Shown piece by piece: positions 1 to 6,676 of a stretch of 11,423 nucleotides of DNA. The notes under the pieces were generated by a model, which saw nothing but the letters and a program-made list of their open reading frames with translations, had not been told where the DNA came from and ran no database searches. The position numbers were made by a program, and so were the translations under genes. Source of the DNA: an uncultured Bacillota bacterium (lineage in GTDB: Bacteria; Bacillota_I; Bacilli_A; RF39; UBA660); NCBI GenBank assembly GCA_946540075.1, contig CAMNHZ010000021.1, positions 1 to 11,423 of the forward strand, written 5' to 3'. Positions within the stretch are counted from its first letter, which is position 1, and every line of letters starts with the position of its first letter.

Positions 1-79
1 TTCAGGGGGCTGGTGAACATTCTCACATAATTAGGCGGTAAGAATGTCTCCAAGCGTGAATAATTATTATATCCACGCT
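1..79 (-). ncRNA. Structured RNA or long 5' leader, unidentified (partial)
   Basis: The predicted transcript from the promoter at 86-114 begins with a hairpin: AGCGTG (79-74) pairs with CACGCT (58-53) around a 15-base loop. A second, longer hairpin follows. Its core is ACATTCTTAC (47-38) pairing with GTGAGAATGT (26-17), including one G-U pair, and outer pairs GGAGA/TCACC extend it imperfectly. The region ends in a C-rich stretch (AGCCCCCTG, 11-3) that could pair with sequence outside the window. Local G+C is higher than in the surroundings and I see no ribosome-binding site or convincing reading frame. It did not match my memory of tmRNA, SRP RNA, RNase P RNA, 6S RNA, T-box or common riboswitch cores. 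It may be a small RNA or the leader of a downstream gene. Confidence 0.45.
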
Positions 80-85
80 AATGTG

Positions 86-114
86 ATTATAAATAATTTT
101 TTCTTAAAAGTCAA
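86..114 (-). promoter_or_regulatory. Sigma-A type promoter at the 3' end of recG
   Basis: On the minus strand TTGACT (109-114) is followed by a 17-base spacer and TATAAT (86-91), a near-consensus housekeeping promoter. The -35 box includes the recG stop codon TGA (111-113), so this promoter is fused to the end of recG. The expected start point is near 79-80, at the foot of a hairpin. No terminator for recG is visible between the gene and this promoter. It drives whatever lies leftward, beyond the window edge. Confidence 0.75.
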
Positions 115-2099
115 TCTAAATTAGAACTATTAGTCATTAAGTTTACAATTTTTAAATCCTTAGCATAATCAATACTACGTAAATACTCTAAACTATCATC
201 CTTAGCTTTCAATAAAATATTAAAATCTTTTCTTAAATCAGCAACTTTAAACTGCATATCACCACTTTGCCTTATGCCAAATAAATCACCACTACCTCTT
301 AGTTTAAAATCCTCTTCACTAACCTTAAATCCATCATTAGTAGATACTAACACATTAAGTCTTTCTGCTTCCTTATCACTTATAAGAATACAATATGATT
401 GAAGAGAATTTCTACCTACTCTACCTCTAAGTTGATGAATACTAGATAAACCAAATCTATAAGCATCAAATATAACCATCATAGTAGCATTTGCTACATC
501 TACTCCTACTTCAACAACAGTTGTACTAATTAATATTTGAATTTTATTATCTTTAAAATTATTCATTATTTTATCTTTAGTATCATTATCTTGCTTTCCG
601 TGTAAAACTCCTACTTTATATTTTTTACCAAAAGCTTTATTCATTTTTTCTTCTAAACTCTTTACATTTTCTAAAGATGATTCTAAAGATTCTTCTATAA
701 GCGGAGCAACAACATATATCTGATGATTATTTTTTAACTCTTTATACATTCTTTCTAATACATCTCTTATTTCATTACTTCTTCTTAGTATAGTAATAAT
801 TGGTTTTCTTCCATTTGGCATTGTTCTTATATTAGATACATCCATATCTCCATATAAAGTCAAAGCATAAGTTCTAGGTATTGGTGTAGCACTCATATAT
901 AAAATATCAGGAGTTATACCTTTATTTCTTAAATTAGCACGTTGATTAACTCCAAATCGATGTTGTTCATCAGTTATAACTAAACCTAAATTATTATATT
1001 CTACATCTTCACTTATTAAAGCATGCGTACCAACTATGATATCAATATTACCTTCTTTCAAATCTTCTAAAACCTGTTTTCTTTCTTTATTCTTTAACTT
1101 ACCAGTAAGTAATTCAATCTTAATATCATAATCTTTAAACATATTTAGTAAATTATGATAATGTTGAATAGCTAATATTTCTGTAGGAGCCATAAGTGCA
1201 CTTTGATATCCAGATAAATAATTTATATACATACTTATAATTGAAACAACTGTTTTACCACTACCAACATCACCTTGAACTAATCTATTCATTCTTTTTT
1301 CACTAATCAAATCTAAATAAATTTCTTTTGAACACTTTAACTGATCTTTAGTTAATTCAAATGGTAATCCAGCAATAAAATCTTTTACTTTATCAACATC
1401 TACTTCACGAGATAAACCTAATTTATTACTCTTATTATGCTTTAACATATTTATTTTTAACATAAACACAAATAATTCTTCATATTTCATTCTAAGTCGT
1501 GCTTTCTTTAAATCAATTGGTAATTTTGGATTATGAATATTTTTTATAGCTGTTTTCTTATCACAAAAATGATATCTTTCTTGATATATACTAGGAATAT
1601 AATCTTCTACTTGAATATCCATTTTTAATGCTTCATCAACAAATGATTTTATTTGTTTGCTACTAATACCAGAAGTAGTATGATAAACTCCCTCAATATG
1701 ATCTTCACCAATTTCTCCAAATCTAATATCACTAGCAACTATAGTATTATGTAAAATATCATACTTACCTATAATAGTTACTACTTTCCCAGGAACTAAA
1801 TTATGATGCATAAAACCTCGATTAAATATACTAATATTAAGTAATTTAGTATTAGTATTAATTCTAAATGTCATTCTATCTTTTCTTTTTCCATATCTAT
1901 TAATAATCGGAACATTCTCGATTACACCATCAATTATAACTGGATCATTATTCTTTAATTCGTTAATATTACTTCGTCTTATTAAATCATATCTAAAGGG
2001 ATAATACTCAAGTAAATCATTAACACTATATATATCTAACTTATTAAGTAATTTAATAGTTTTAGATCCAACTTTCTTTATATCATTTAACTGAATCAT
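111..2099 (-). CDS. recG: ATP-dependent DNA helicase RecG
   Basis: RecG is a superfamily 2 double-strand DNA translocase that remodels stalled replication forks and branch-migrates Holliday junctions. The 662 residues are close to the usual 680 or so. The N-terminal wedge/OB-fold region spans roughly residues 50-140. Helicase motifs follow in order: Walker A GDVGSGKT (276-283), APTEILA (304-310), DEQH box (377-380), MSATPIPRT (402-410) and QLRGRVGR (556-563). The C-terminal TRG-type segment RGSGDLFGIRQSG lies at 601-613. The ATG start follows a good Shine-Dalgarno AAGGTGAT (2103-2110) and has its own promoter. The gene ends in TGA, which argues against a UGA-tryptophan code. All key motifs are intact. 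The next transcription signal downstream overlaps the stop codon. Its left neighbour is outside the window, so the fapR/plsX context known from Bacillus cannot be tested. Confidence 0.97.
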   Translation of the reverse strand: MIQLNDIKKVGSKTIKLLNKLDIYSVNDLLEYYPFRYDLIRRSNINELKNNDPVIIDGVIENVPIINRYGKRKDRMTFRINTNTKLLNISIFNRGFMHHNLVPGKVVTIIGKYDILHNTIVASDIRFGEIGEDHIEGVYHTTSGISSKQIKSFVDEALKMDIQVEDYIPSIYQERYHFCDKKTAIKNIHNPKLPIDLKKARLRMKYEELFVFMLKINMLKHNKSNKLGLSREVDVDKVKDFIAGLPFELTKDQLKCSKEIYLDLISEKRMNRLVQGDVGSGKTVVSIISMYINYLSGYQSALMAPTEILAIQHYHNLLNMFKDYDIKIELLTGKLKNKERKQVLEDLKEGNIDIIVGTHALISEDVEYNNLGLVITDEQHRFGVNQRANLRNKGITPDILYMSATPIPRTYALTLYGDMDVSNIRTMPNGRKPIITILRRSNEIRDVLERMYKELKNNHQIYVVAPLIEESLESSLENVKSLEEKMNKAFGKKYKVGVLHGKQDNDTKDKIMNNFKDNKIQILISTTVVEVGVDVANATMMVIFDAYRFGLSSIHQLRGRVGRNSLQSYCILISDKEAERLNVLVSTNDGFKVSEEDFKLRGSGDLFGIRQSGDMQFKVADLRKDFNILLKAKDDSLEYLRSIDYAKDLKIVNLMTNSSNLD

Positions 2100-2122
2100 A
2101 CTATCACCTTCATACTATAGTA

Positions 2123-2151
2123 AGTATACCGAACATTAGTTTATATGTCAA
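2123..2151 (-). promoter_or_regulatory. recG promoter
   Basis: A consensus -35 TTGACA (2146-2151) is followed by a 17-base spacer and the -10 box TATACT (2123-2128). The predicted start lies about 17 bases before the ATG, leaving a short leader that carries the Shine-Dalgarno sequence. Confidence 0.75.
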
Positions 2152-2164
2152 CTTATAGTAAAAC

Positions 2165-2191
2165 AAAAAAAGAGCCTATTTTATAGAACTC
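2165..2191 (-). terminator. Rho-independent terminator after the membrane protein gene
   Basis: On the minus strand GAGTTCTAT (2191-2183) pairs with ATAGGCTC (2179-2172) with one bulge and one G-U pair. It is followed directly by a run of seven T (2171-2165). It separates the 2203-2706 gene from recG. Confidence 0.7.
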
Positions 2192-2202
2192 CTTAATTAT
2201 TT

Positions 2203-2706
2203 TTATTTTTTCTTATTATTCTTTTTAGTTTTTCTTTTTCTATGCACTTTTTTAGCTGCTTCTTTAGTATATAAGAAACCATCAATATATTTATTTGGAA
2301 ATACTAAGAAACCTCCAAATAAAGCTGCTAAAATACAAAATAGAATTGTTCCAAGTGGATTAGTATAATTATAATTTAAATATACACAAGTACTCTTTTC
2401 TTCTTTTCCACAATATAAAGTAACTCTCTTATTAGTTTTAAACAACTTAGTAATATTAATCTGTTTATAACTATCAGAACCAATAGTATCTACTATATAA
2501 TTCTTTCCCTCAAACGAATAATTAACAATATTCTCATTATCCATTGTTGCGACTACTTTATTATAATCATTGCGATCAGAAACCCAATTATACCAAGTTA
2601 ATCCTAAGTTTAAAACTAAAAATAAACTTACAATCAATACTAAATAACCAAATATGCGCATTACCTTTAAATGTTTCTTATTTTCTTTTTCACTAACAAA
2701 ACTCAT
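2203..2706 (-). CDS. Two-pass membrane protein of unknown function
   Basis: I do not recognise this 167-residue protein by sequence. It has a short charged N terminus, a first membrane segment at about residues 19-38, a polar loop of about 80 residues, a second membrane segment at about 118-137, and a very basic cytoplasmic tail (last 15 residues mostly K and R). The loop carries FEGKNYIVDT (65-74) and two cysteines (99 and 107) that could form a disulfide if the loop is outside the cell. This layout, two helices bracketing a small beta-rich domain, recalls DUF3592-type proteins, but the resemblance is weak and is inference. The ATG follows AAGGTAGGGG. The gene has its own promoter and terminator, so it is a single-gene unit between recG and the SASP gene. 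Confidence 0.8.
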   Translation of the reverse strand: MSFVSEKENKKHLKVMRIFGYLVLIVSLFLVLNLGLTWYNWVSDRNDYNKVVATMDNENIVNYSFEGKNYIVDTIGSDSYKQINITKLFKTNKRVTLYCGKEEKSTCVYLNYNYTNPLGTILFCILAALFGGFLVFPNKYIDGFLYTKEAAKKVHRKRKTKKNNKKK

Positions 2707-2727
2707 ATATACCCCTACCTTTTCTTA

Positions 2728-2755
2728 ATTATACCATAAAATTAAGAATTGATAA
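2728..2755 (-). promoter_or_regulatory. Promoter of the membrane protein gene (extended -10)
   Basis: The minus strand has TGGTATAAT (2736-2728), an extended -10 element. A weak -35, TTATCA (2755-2750), lies 16 bases upstream. The -10 box sits within an AT-rich inverted repeat, CTTAAT/ATTAAG (2724-2729 and 2741-2746), which may be chance. Confidence 0.55.
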
Positions 2756-2792
2756 GTATAAAATTGTATTTATATTAAATTTTATTTAATAG

Positions 2793-2814
2793 AAAAAGAC
2801 AGTATATGACTGTC
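2793..2814 (-). terminator. Terminator after the SASP gene
   Basis: GACAGT (2814-2809 read on the minus strand) pairs perfectly with ACTGTC (2803-2798) around a 5-base loop and is followed by five T. It lies 16 bases downstream of the SASP stop codon. Confidence 0.8.
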
Positions 2815-2829
2815 CCTCTTATTTAATGA

Positions 2830-3039
2830 TTATTTTCCTTGGTAATTAGAACCACCTAGGTGTTGTTCACCCATTTGAACTAATCTTTTAGTAATTTCTC
2901 CACCAACTGAACCGTTAGCACGACTAGTTGCATCTGGACCTAAATTTACACCAAATTCGTTAGCAATTTCATATTTCATTTGTTCAATAGCTTGTTTAGC
3001 TCCTGGAACTGTTAATCTATTTAAAGATTTGTTATTCAT
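2830..3039 (-). CDS. Alpha/beta-type small acid-soluble spore protein
   Basis: SASPs of this family coat spore DNA in the forespore, shift it towards an A-like form that resists UV and heat, and are degraded at germination by the GPR protease. The 69-residue product carries both family signatures: KYEIANEFGVNLGPDATSR (22-40), which contains the GPR recognition segment EIANEF, and ANGSVGGEITKRLV (41-54). Length matches B. subtilis SspA. An in-frame GTG lies nine bases upstream at 3048 but overlaps the Shine-Dalgarno AGGAGGTG (3046-3053), so the ATG at 3039 must be the start. thiI lies directly upstream, as next to sspA in B. subtilis. Expression in the forespore by sigma-G is expected from the family. 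No paralogue is present in this window, so it cannot be said whether this is the only one. Confidence 0.96.
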   Translation of the reverse strand: MNNKSLNRLTVPGAKQAIEQMKYEIANEFGVNLGPDATSRANGSVGGEITKRLVQMGEQHLGGSNYQGK

Positions 3040-3052
3040 TGTATTCACCTCC

Positions 3053-3091
3053 TGTACACTAATATCTTGTGTACATTTTAGTGTTTAATAC
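3053..3091 (-). promoter_or_regulatory. SASP upstream region: possible sigma-G promoter with a 23-base palindrome
   Basis: A perfect inverted repeat, TGTACAC and GTGTACA (3053-3059 and 3069-3075) with a 9-base spacer, sits just upstream of the Shine-Dalgarno sequence. On the minus strand the spacer contains GATATTA (3066-3060), close to the sigma-G -10 consensus CATNNTA. GTATT at 3091-3087 could be a -35, but the spacing is about two bases too long. An exact promoter therefore cannot be fixed. The repeat may be an operator or a 5' stem-loop. Confidence 0.4.
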
Positions 3092-3115
3092 AATTTTTTT
3101 AGTGGTAATTTTTGG

Positions 3116-4291
3116 CTATAACAAATCTTCGAATTTATTATCTTTTTTTAAATTAATTGTTTCAATATTATTAATACACTCATCAATAAGTGACTCATAA
3201 TCAAACTTTTTCTCCATCTCAATACACTTATCTAAATTAGGATTAATAACAGGATGTTTTGGTAAAAAGATAGTACAACAATCTTCATATGGTAATATAC
3301 TTGTCTTATATGTACCAATATGTTCTGAAAGTGCGATTATCTCTAATTTATCCATACATGCTACTGGTCTTATTACAGGCATATTAGTAACACTATTTAT
3401 AACAGACATACTAGTTAATGTTTGACTAGCAACTTGACCAATACTTTCACCATTTATAATTATCTTACAATTATGTTTTTTTGATAATCTTTCAGCAATA
3501 CGATACATCATTCTTCTCATAATGGTAATAATATAAGTATCATCAACATTCTTATATATTTCTTCTTGTAATTTAGTAAAAGGAACAACATTAACTTTAA
3601 TATTACCAGAATATTCATTTATAATATTAGCAAGTTCAATAACTTTATTCTTGGCTTGAATACTAGTATGAGGAGGAGAATCAAAATATAAACATTCTAA
3701 ATCCACACCACGTTTTAAACTTAAATATCCTGCTACCGGAGAATCAATTCCCCCACTCAACATAAGCATTCCTTTTCCTTGAATACCAACTGGATATCCC
3801 GAAGCACCTTTAATCTCATCAGTATAAAAGTAAAAACCATCTTTTCTAATTTCAACTCTAATTTTGATATCAGGATTATGAACATCAACCTTACAATTAA
3901 TATTCTTTAAAATATTAGCACCTAACATACGACTAAAATCCATACTTGGAATCTCATAATCTTTATCAGCACGTTTAGTATCAACTTTAAAAGTTTTAAA
4001 TGATTTAGATTTTAATATAGTAAGTACTAAATCAAATAATTCATCTTTAGTTTGTGCATAATAAGATATTACTATACTATGAATTCCAAAAATATACTTT
4101 AGTTTATTAATAATATCTTTAGTATCATTTTTATCACATTTAATATACATCCTAGCATTATTATATTTTATTTCATATTTATAATCTTTAAGTTTTTTAC
4201 TAATATTATTCTCTAATGTTTTTATAAATAATTTACGATTTCCCTTTTTAGTAGTAAGTTCACCATATTTAATTAAAATTAAATCAGTCAT
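3116..4291 (-). CDS. thiI: tRNA 4-thiouridine synthase ThiI
   Basis: ThiI adenylates uridine 8 of tRNA and transfers sulfur to make 4-thiouridine, a near-UV sensor; in some bacteria it also serves thiamine thiazole synthesis. The 391 residues match the Bacillus form (about 400). The N-terminal ferredoxin-like and THUMP regions span about 1-165, and the PP-loop ATPase motif SGGIDSP lies at 179-185. The family segment YEDCCTIFLPKHPV (335-348) lies near the C terminus. There is no C-terminal rhodanese domain, as is usual in Firmicutes, so sulfur must come from a separate cysteine desulfurase. In B. subtilis that is NifZ, encoded next door, but no such gene is present here. ATG at 4291 is preferred over the TTG one codon upstream because the ATG product starts like the family (MTDLILIKYGE). 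No terminator follows, so some read-through into the SASP gene is possible. Confidence 0.96.
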   Translation of the reverse strand: MTDLILIKYGELTTKKGNRKLFIKTLENNISKKLKDYKYEIKYNNARMYIKCDKNDTKDIINKLKYIFGIHSIVISYYAQTKDELFDLVLTILKSKSFKTFKVDTKRADKDYEIPSMDFSRMLGANILKNINCKVDVHNPDIKIRVEIRKDGFYFYTDEIKGASGYPVGIQGKGMLMLSGGIDSPVAGYLSLKRGVDLECLYFDSPPHTSIQAKNKVIELANIINEYSGNIKVNVVPFTKLQEEIYKNVDDTYIITIMRRMMYRIAERLSKKHNCKIIINGESIGQVASQTLTSMSVINSVTNMPVIRPVACMDKLEIIALSEHIGTYKTSILPYEDCCTIFLPKHPVINPNLDKCIEMEKKFDYESLIDECINNIETINLKKDNKFEDLL

Positions 4292-4323
4292 CAAATCACA
4301 TCTTTCTTAATTATCTATCATGT

Positions 4324-4332
4324 ATTATAACA
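4324..4332 (-). promoter_or_regulatory. thiI promoter, extended -10
   Basis: The minus strand reads TGTTATAAT (4332-4324), an extended -10 with consensus TATAAT. No good -35 is seen 17 bases upstream. The predicted start leaves a leader of about 26 bases before the thiI ATG. Confidence 0.5.
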
Positions 4333-4363
4333 GAATTAAAAAGATAATACTAGATAAAAGTAC

Positions 4364-4402
4364 TTGTATAAATATAATATTTACGATATAATATTTCGTA
4401 AA
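4364..4402 (+). promoter_or_regulatory. Promoter with -10 box inside a palindrome
   Basis: TATAAT (4387-4392) has a weak -35, TTGTAT (4364-4369), 17 bases upstream. The -10 lies in the spacer of a perfect inverted repeat, TTTACGA and TCGTAAA (4380-4386 and 4396-4402). A protein bound to this repeat would block RNA polymerase, so it is a plausible operator for the small gene that follows. That role is inference. The Shine-Dalgarno AAAGGAG (4404-4410) follows at once. Confidence 0.5.
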
Positions 4403-4418
4403 CAAAGGAGAATCCAAT

Positions 4419-4808
4419 ATGAATAATAACTATACTACATTAGAAAAAATTATAGCAAATTTTAAAAATAAAGGAATAAATTTTTTTGAAGATAAAGAGT
4501 TTTATCTAACATTAAAAGAATTAAAGAAGTATACTCTTTATCAAAGTATTATCAAATATAATTTCACACCTAAAGGTTTTTCAACAAAATTAAGTGATGA
4601 AATTGATGAAGCTGTTTCAAAATATGAAATAACATTTACTTATGATGATAAAAGCTTCATATCTATGGATCAAAAACTAACTGATGATATAATCAATAAC
4701 TTAGATCCAAATCAAAAAATCTTATATGAAAAATTAACTTTAGATTATGTTAAAAGAATTTCTGATGATAATAAAGTTTTAAAAAGAAAAAAATCTATTT
4801 CAAAATAG
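4419..4808 (+). CDS. Small protein of unknown function
   Basis: I do not recognise this 129-residue protein. It has no membrane segment, signal peptide or cysteine. It looks soluble and helix-rich, with many lysines, aspartates and asparagines. The middle has KYEITFTYDDKSFISMD (68-84), and a basic C-terminal tail ends KRKKSISK. It is very likely a real gene: it has a strong Shine-Dalgarno AAAGGAG eight bases before the ATG, a -10 box, and a terminator overlapping its last codons. It is transcribed opposite to thiI and ezrA, in the position where B. subtilis keeps nifZ between those genes. It shows no similarity to a cysteine desulfurase. The palindrome over its promoter hints at regulated, possibly autoregulated, expression, but no helix-turn-helix is obvious. 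Confidence 0.8.
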   Translation: MNNNYTTLEKIIANFKNKGINFFEDKEFYLTLKELKKYTLYQSIIKYNFTPKGFSTKLSDEIDEAVSKYEITFTYDDKSFISMDQKLTDDIINNLDPNQKILYEKLTLDYVKRISDDNKVLKRKKSISK

Positions 4809-4816
4809 ATTTTTTT
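4791..4816. terminator. Bidirectional terminator between the unknown gene and ezrA
   Basis: AAATCTATTT (4791-4800) and AAATAGATTT (4803-4812) form a perfect 10-base stem. A T run follows on the plus strand and an A-rich run precedes it, so it can act in both directions. It contains the last codons and TAG stop (4806-4808) of the plus-strand gene and ends at the ezrA stop codon (4815-4817). Both convergent genes therefore share it. Confidence 0.8.
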
Positions 4817-6530
4817 ATTGGTTTCCATAGAATTCTAATAATTTATCATATAATCCTGGTTCAACCTTATTTAAAGCATTAATTGATATTTCTAATGATT
4901 TTTTATAATCTCCTTTATAGAATAATATCTCAGCTGCAGTTAAATTCTTATCAATAGTACTATCATCAGTACGGAATCTATTACCATAAACAATAGCCAT
5001 TTCTGAGAACATTGCTGTTTTCATCATTTCATTAGTCTTTCCTAATAATTTAAGAACTAAGTCACGAGCTGTATCAACACGTGTATTTAATGTACTTATT
5101 GTTATTGGCTTTCTATTTAATTCAACAACAATCTCTTTAATTGCATCTTGAGCTTCTTTTAATTCTACAAAATATGAATCTGGAATAACTGGTAAATTAT
5201 AATCTCTAATCTTACTTCTAGCATCTTTTAAAATTAATTTTACTTCTTCTAATTGTTGACGAGCTCTTACTTCATCATCTTTCATATTACCTATTGAATC
5301 TAATGAAATATCTAACTCAGATTCAATTCCATTTAATCTTACAACTAAATTTTCAACTTCAGCAGTAAGTTTAGAATAAGCAAATGCATGATTACTAGTA
5401 TGATCCATTAACACTTTATAATCATCATTCAAACTATCCATTTCACTCTTTATCTTACTAAGTAAATTCAAATCATCTTGTGATAAATTATAAATACTCT
5501 TTACTTCATCTAATTGTGAGAAAATATTATCAAGTAATCCATTAATTTTATCAAGTTTAGTTTTAAAGGCATTATTAGCATCCTCATAAACACTTCTATT
5601 TACTTTTTCTTTTTCAAAATCACCAAATAATGACTCAAAATAATCTAATAAAACTTTAAGTTCAAATAAACTATCTTCCAAATTTAATACTTTACAACGA
5701 TCCATTATTCCATTGATTTTTTTATTTGCCTCTTCAATATTATACTCAATATTTAAATAATCTAATTGATATCCTAAAGCTACCATATCATTATACTCAG
5801 TTGTAATTTCCTTTATCTTAGTTGGTAAAACATTAGTAGCTAAAACAACAATTGCAGGAACTTCTTCTACTACTACTTCCATATGTTTTAACATTTCATC
5901 AATAGCTTTAGTTATAGGAGCAACCTCCATATAATTATTCTGTTCCATAACACTTTCAAATTCTTCAAACTTCTTAGCTATATTTTCAAATTGTAATGAA
6001 ACACTATCTTCTATTTCACCAAATTCATCCTTACTCTTAATAAACTTCTCATATAACTTACGATATTTTGTTTTTAATGTAGTAATTTCTGCACGATTCT
6101 TTTCTTCACTACTTGTTATATCTTTAATTTCATTAAGTAAAAACTCTGAATTAGTACGAGCTTTATATAACTCCATCTCTAACTTAGCTATCTTATACAT
6201 AGTAGTTTTATAATCCATTTGTGATAAAGAATAATCAGCATCAATAAGCATATCTGTAATTCGTGGAATTTGTGTTTCTTTGATATCATCAAGTCTTTCC
6301 TTCCACTCATTATAAGCAATCTCTAACTTCTCATTCTTAGCAAAACCTTCAACCTTAGCAAGTTCTGGCATAATTGGTGTACTATCAATTTTATTTTTCT
6401 CTATTTCAAGTTCTCTAAGTTCTTTCTTTATACGTTTATTCTTTTTACCCTGAATAAGATTTAGGATTGTGATTACAATTAGTATGGTTACAATGTATAC
6501 CGAAATAACAATTAGTATCATATTATCCAT
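4815..6530 (-). CDS. ezrA: Septation ring formation regulator EzrA
   Basis: EzrA is a membrane-anchored, spectrin-like coiled-coil protein that binds FtsZ, prevents Z rings at wrong sites and joins the midcell division complex in Firmicutes. The 571 residues compare with about 562 in B. subtilis. One N-terminal membrane helix lies at about residues 4-26 with almost nothing outside, followed by a basic stretch (KGKKNKRIKKEL region) and a long acidic, heptad-rich cytoplasmic region. The conserved C-terminal patch is present: VYGNRFRTDD (514-523), matching the QNR patch of B. subtilis, followed by a TPR-like end with KSLEISINALNKVEPG. The ATG follows GAGGTGAG (6536-6543). It is transcribed alone, divergent from rpsD, in the same broad neighbourhood as in Bacillus. 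Sequence conservation outside the ends is low, as is normal for this family. Confidence 0.93.
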   Translation of the reverse strand: MDNMILIVISVYIVTILIVITILNLIQGKKNKRIKKELRELEIEKNKIDSTPIMPELAKVEGFAKNEKLEIAYNEWKERLDDIKETQIPRITDMLIDADYSLSQMDYKTTMYKIAKLEMELYKARTNSEFLLNEIKDITSSEEKNRAEITTLKTKYRKLYEKFIKSKDEFGEIEDSVSLQFENIAKKFEEFESVMEQNNYMEVAPITKAIDEMLKHMEVVVEEVPAIVVLATNVLPTKIKEITTEYNDMVALGYQLDYLNIEYNIEEANKKINGIMDRCKVLNLEDSLFELKVLLDYFESLFGDFEKEKVNRSVYEDANNAFKTKLDKINGLLDNIFSQLDEVKSIYNLSQDDLNLLSKIKSEMDSLNDDYKVLMDHTSNHAFAYSKLTAEVENLVVRLNGIESELDISLDSIGNMKDDEVRARQQLEEVKLILKDARSKIRDYNLPVIPDSYFVELKEAQDAIKEIVVELNRKPITISTLNTRVDTARDLVLKLLGKTNEMMKTAMFSEMAIVYGNRFRTDDSTIDKNLTAAEILFYKGDYKKSLEISINALNKVEPGLYDKLLEFYGNQ

Positions 6531-6554
6531 ACCTTCTCACCTCTCTACGATATA

Positions 6555-6563
6555 ATTATACCA
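6555..6563 (-). promoter_or_regulatory. ezrA promoter, extended -10
   Basis: The minus strand has TGGTATAAT (6563-6555), a consensus extended -10. No convincing -35 is present. The same TGGTATAAT element precedes the 2203-2706 gene. The predicted leader is about 18 bases and holds the Shine-Dalgarno sequence. Confidence 0.6.
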
Positions 6564-6640
6564 CAAATACTACAAAAATCGACATTTAACAAACTATTTT
6601 AAATTTTTATATCAAAATGTCTTAAAAAAACTGTTTTCTA

Positions 6641-6669
6641 TTGACTTTAAAACCATTTAATAATATAAT
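6641..6669 (+). promoter_or_regulatory. rpsD promoter
   Basis: TTGACT (6641-6646), a 17-base spacer and TATAAT (6664-6669) form a near-perfect sigma-A promoter, as expected for a ribosomal protein gene. The start is expected near 6676, giving a leader of about 160 bases before rpsD. Confidence 0.85.
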
Positions 6670-6676
6670 TATTGTT

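Noticed and set aside
1..110. tRNA, tmRNA, SRP RNA, RNase P RNA, 6S RNA, T-box or common riboswitch
   Set aside because: None of the conserved cores I know (for example GGAAG/AGCAG of SRP, the T-box sequence, purine, SAM or TPP motifs, a tRNA T-loop) is present in the visible part. The truncation means this is not a final exclusion.
111..113. UGA read as tryptophan (Mycoplasma-type code), extending recG
   Set aside because: recG already ends at its normal C terminus, the extension would run into a promoter and hairpin region, and no other gene needs UGA as sense.
2724..2746. Inverted repeat CTTAAT/ATTAAG around the -10 of the membrane protein gene
   Set aside because: Six-base AT-only arms are expected by chance in DNA this AT-rich, so I did not treat it as an operator.
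3040..3048. GTG start nine bases upstream for the SASP gene
   Set aside because: The GTG is part of the Shine-Dalgarno AGGAGGTG that serves the ATG at 3039; the shorter product also matches the family N terminus.
4292..4294. TTG start one codon upstream of thiI ATG
   Set aside because: It would add only one residue, and the ATG gives the family-like beginning; there is no signal favouring TTG.
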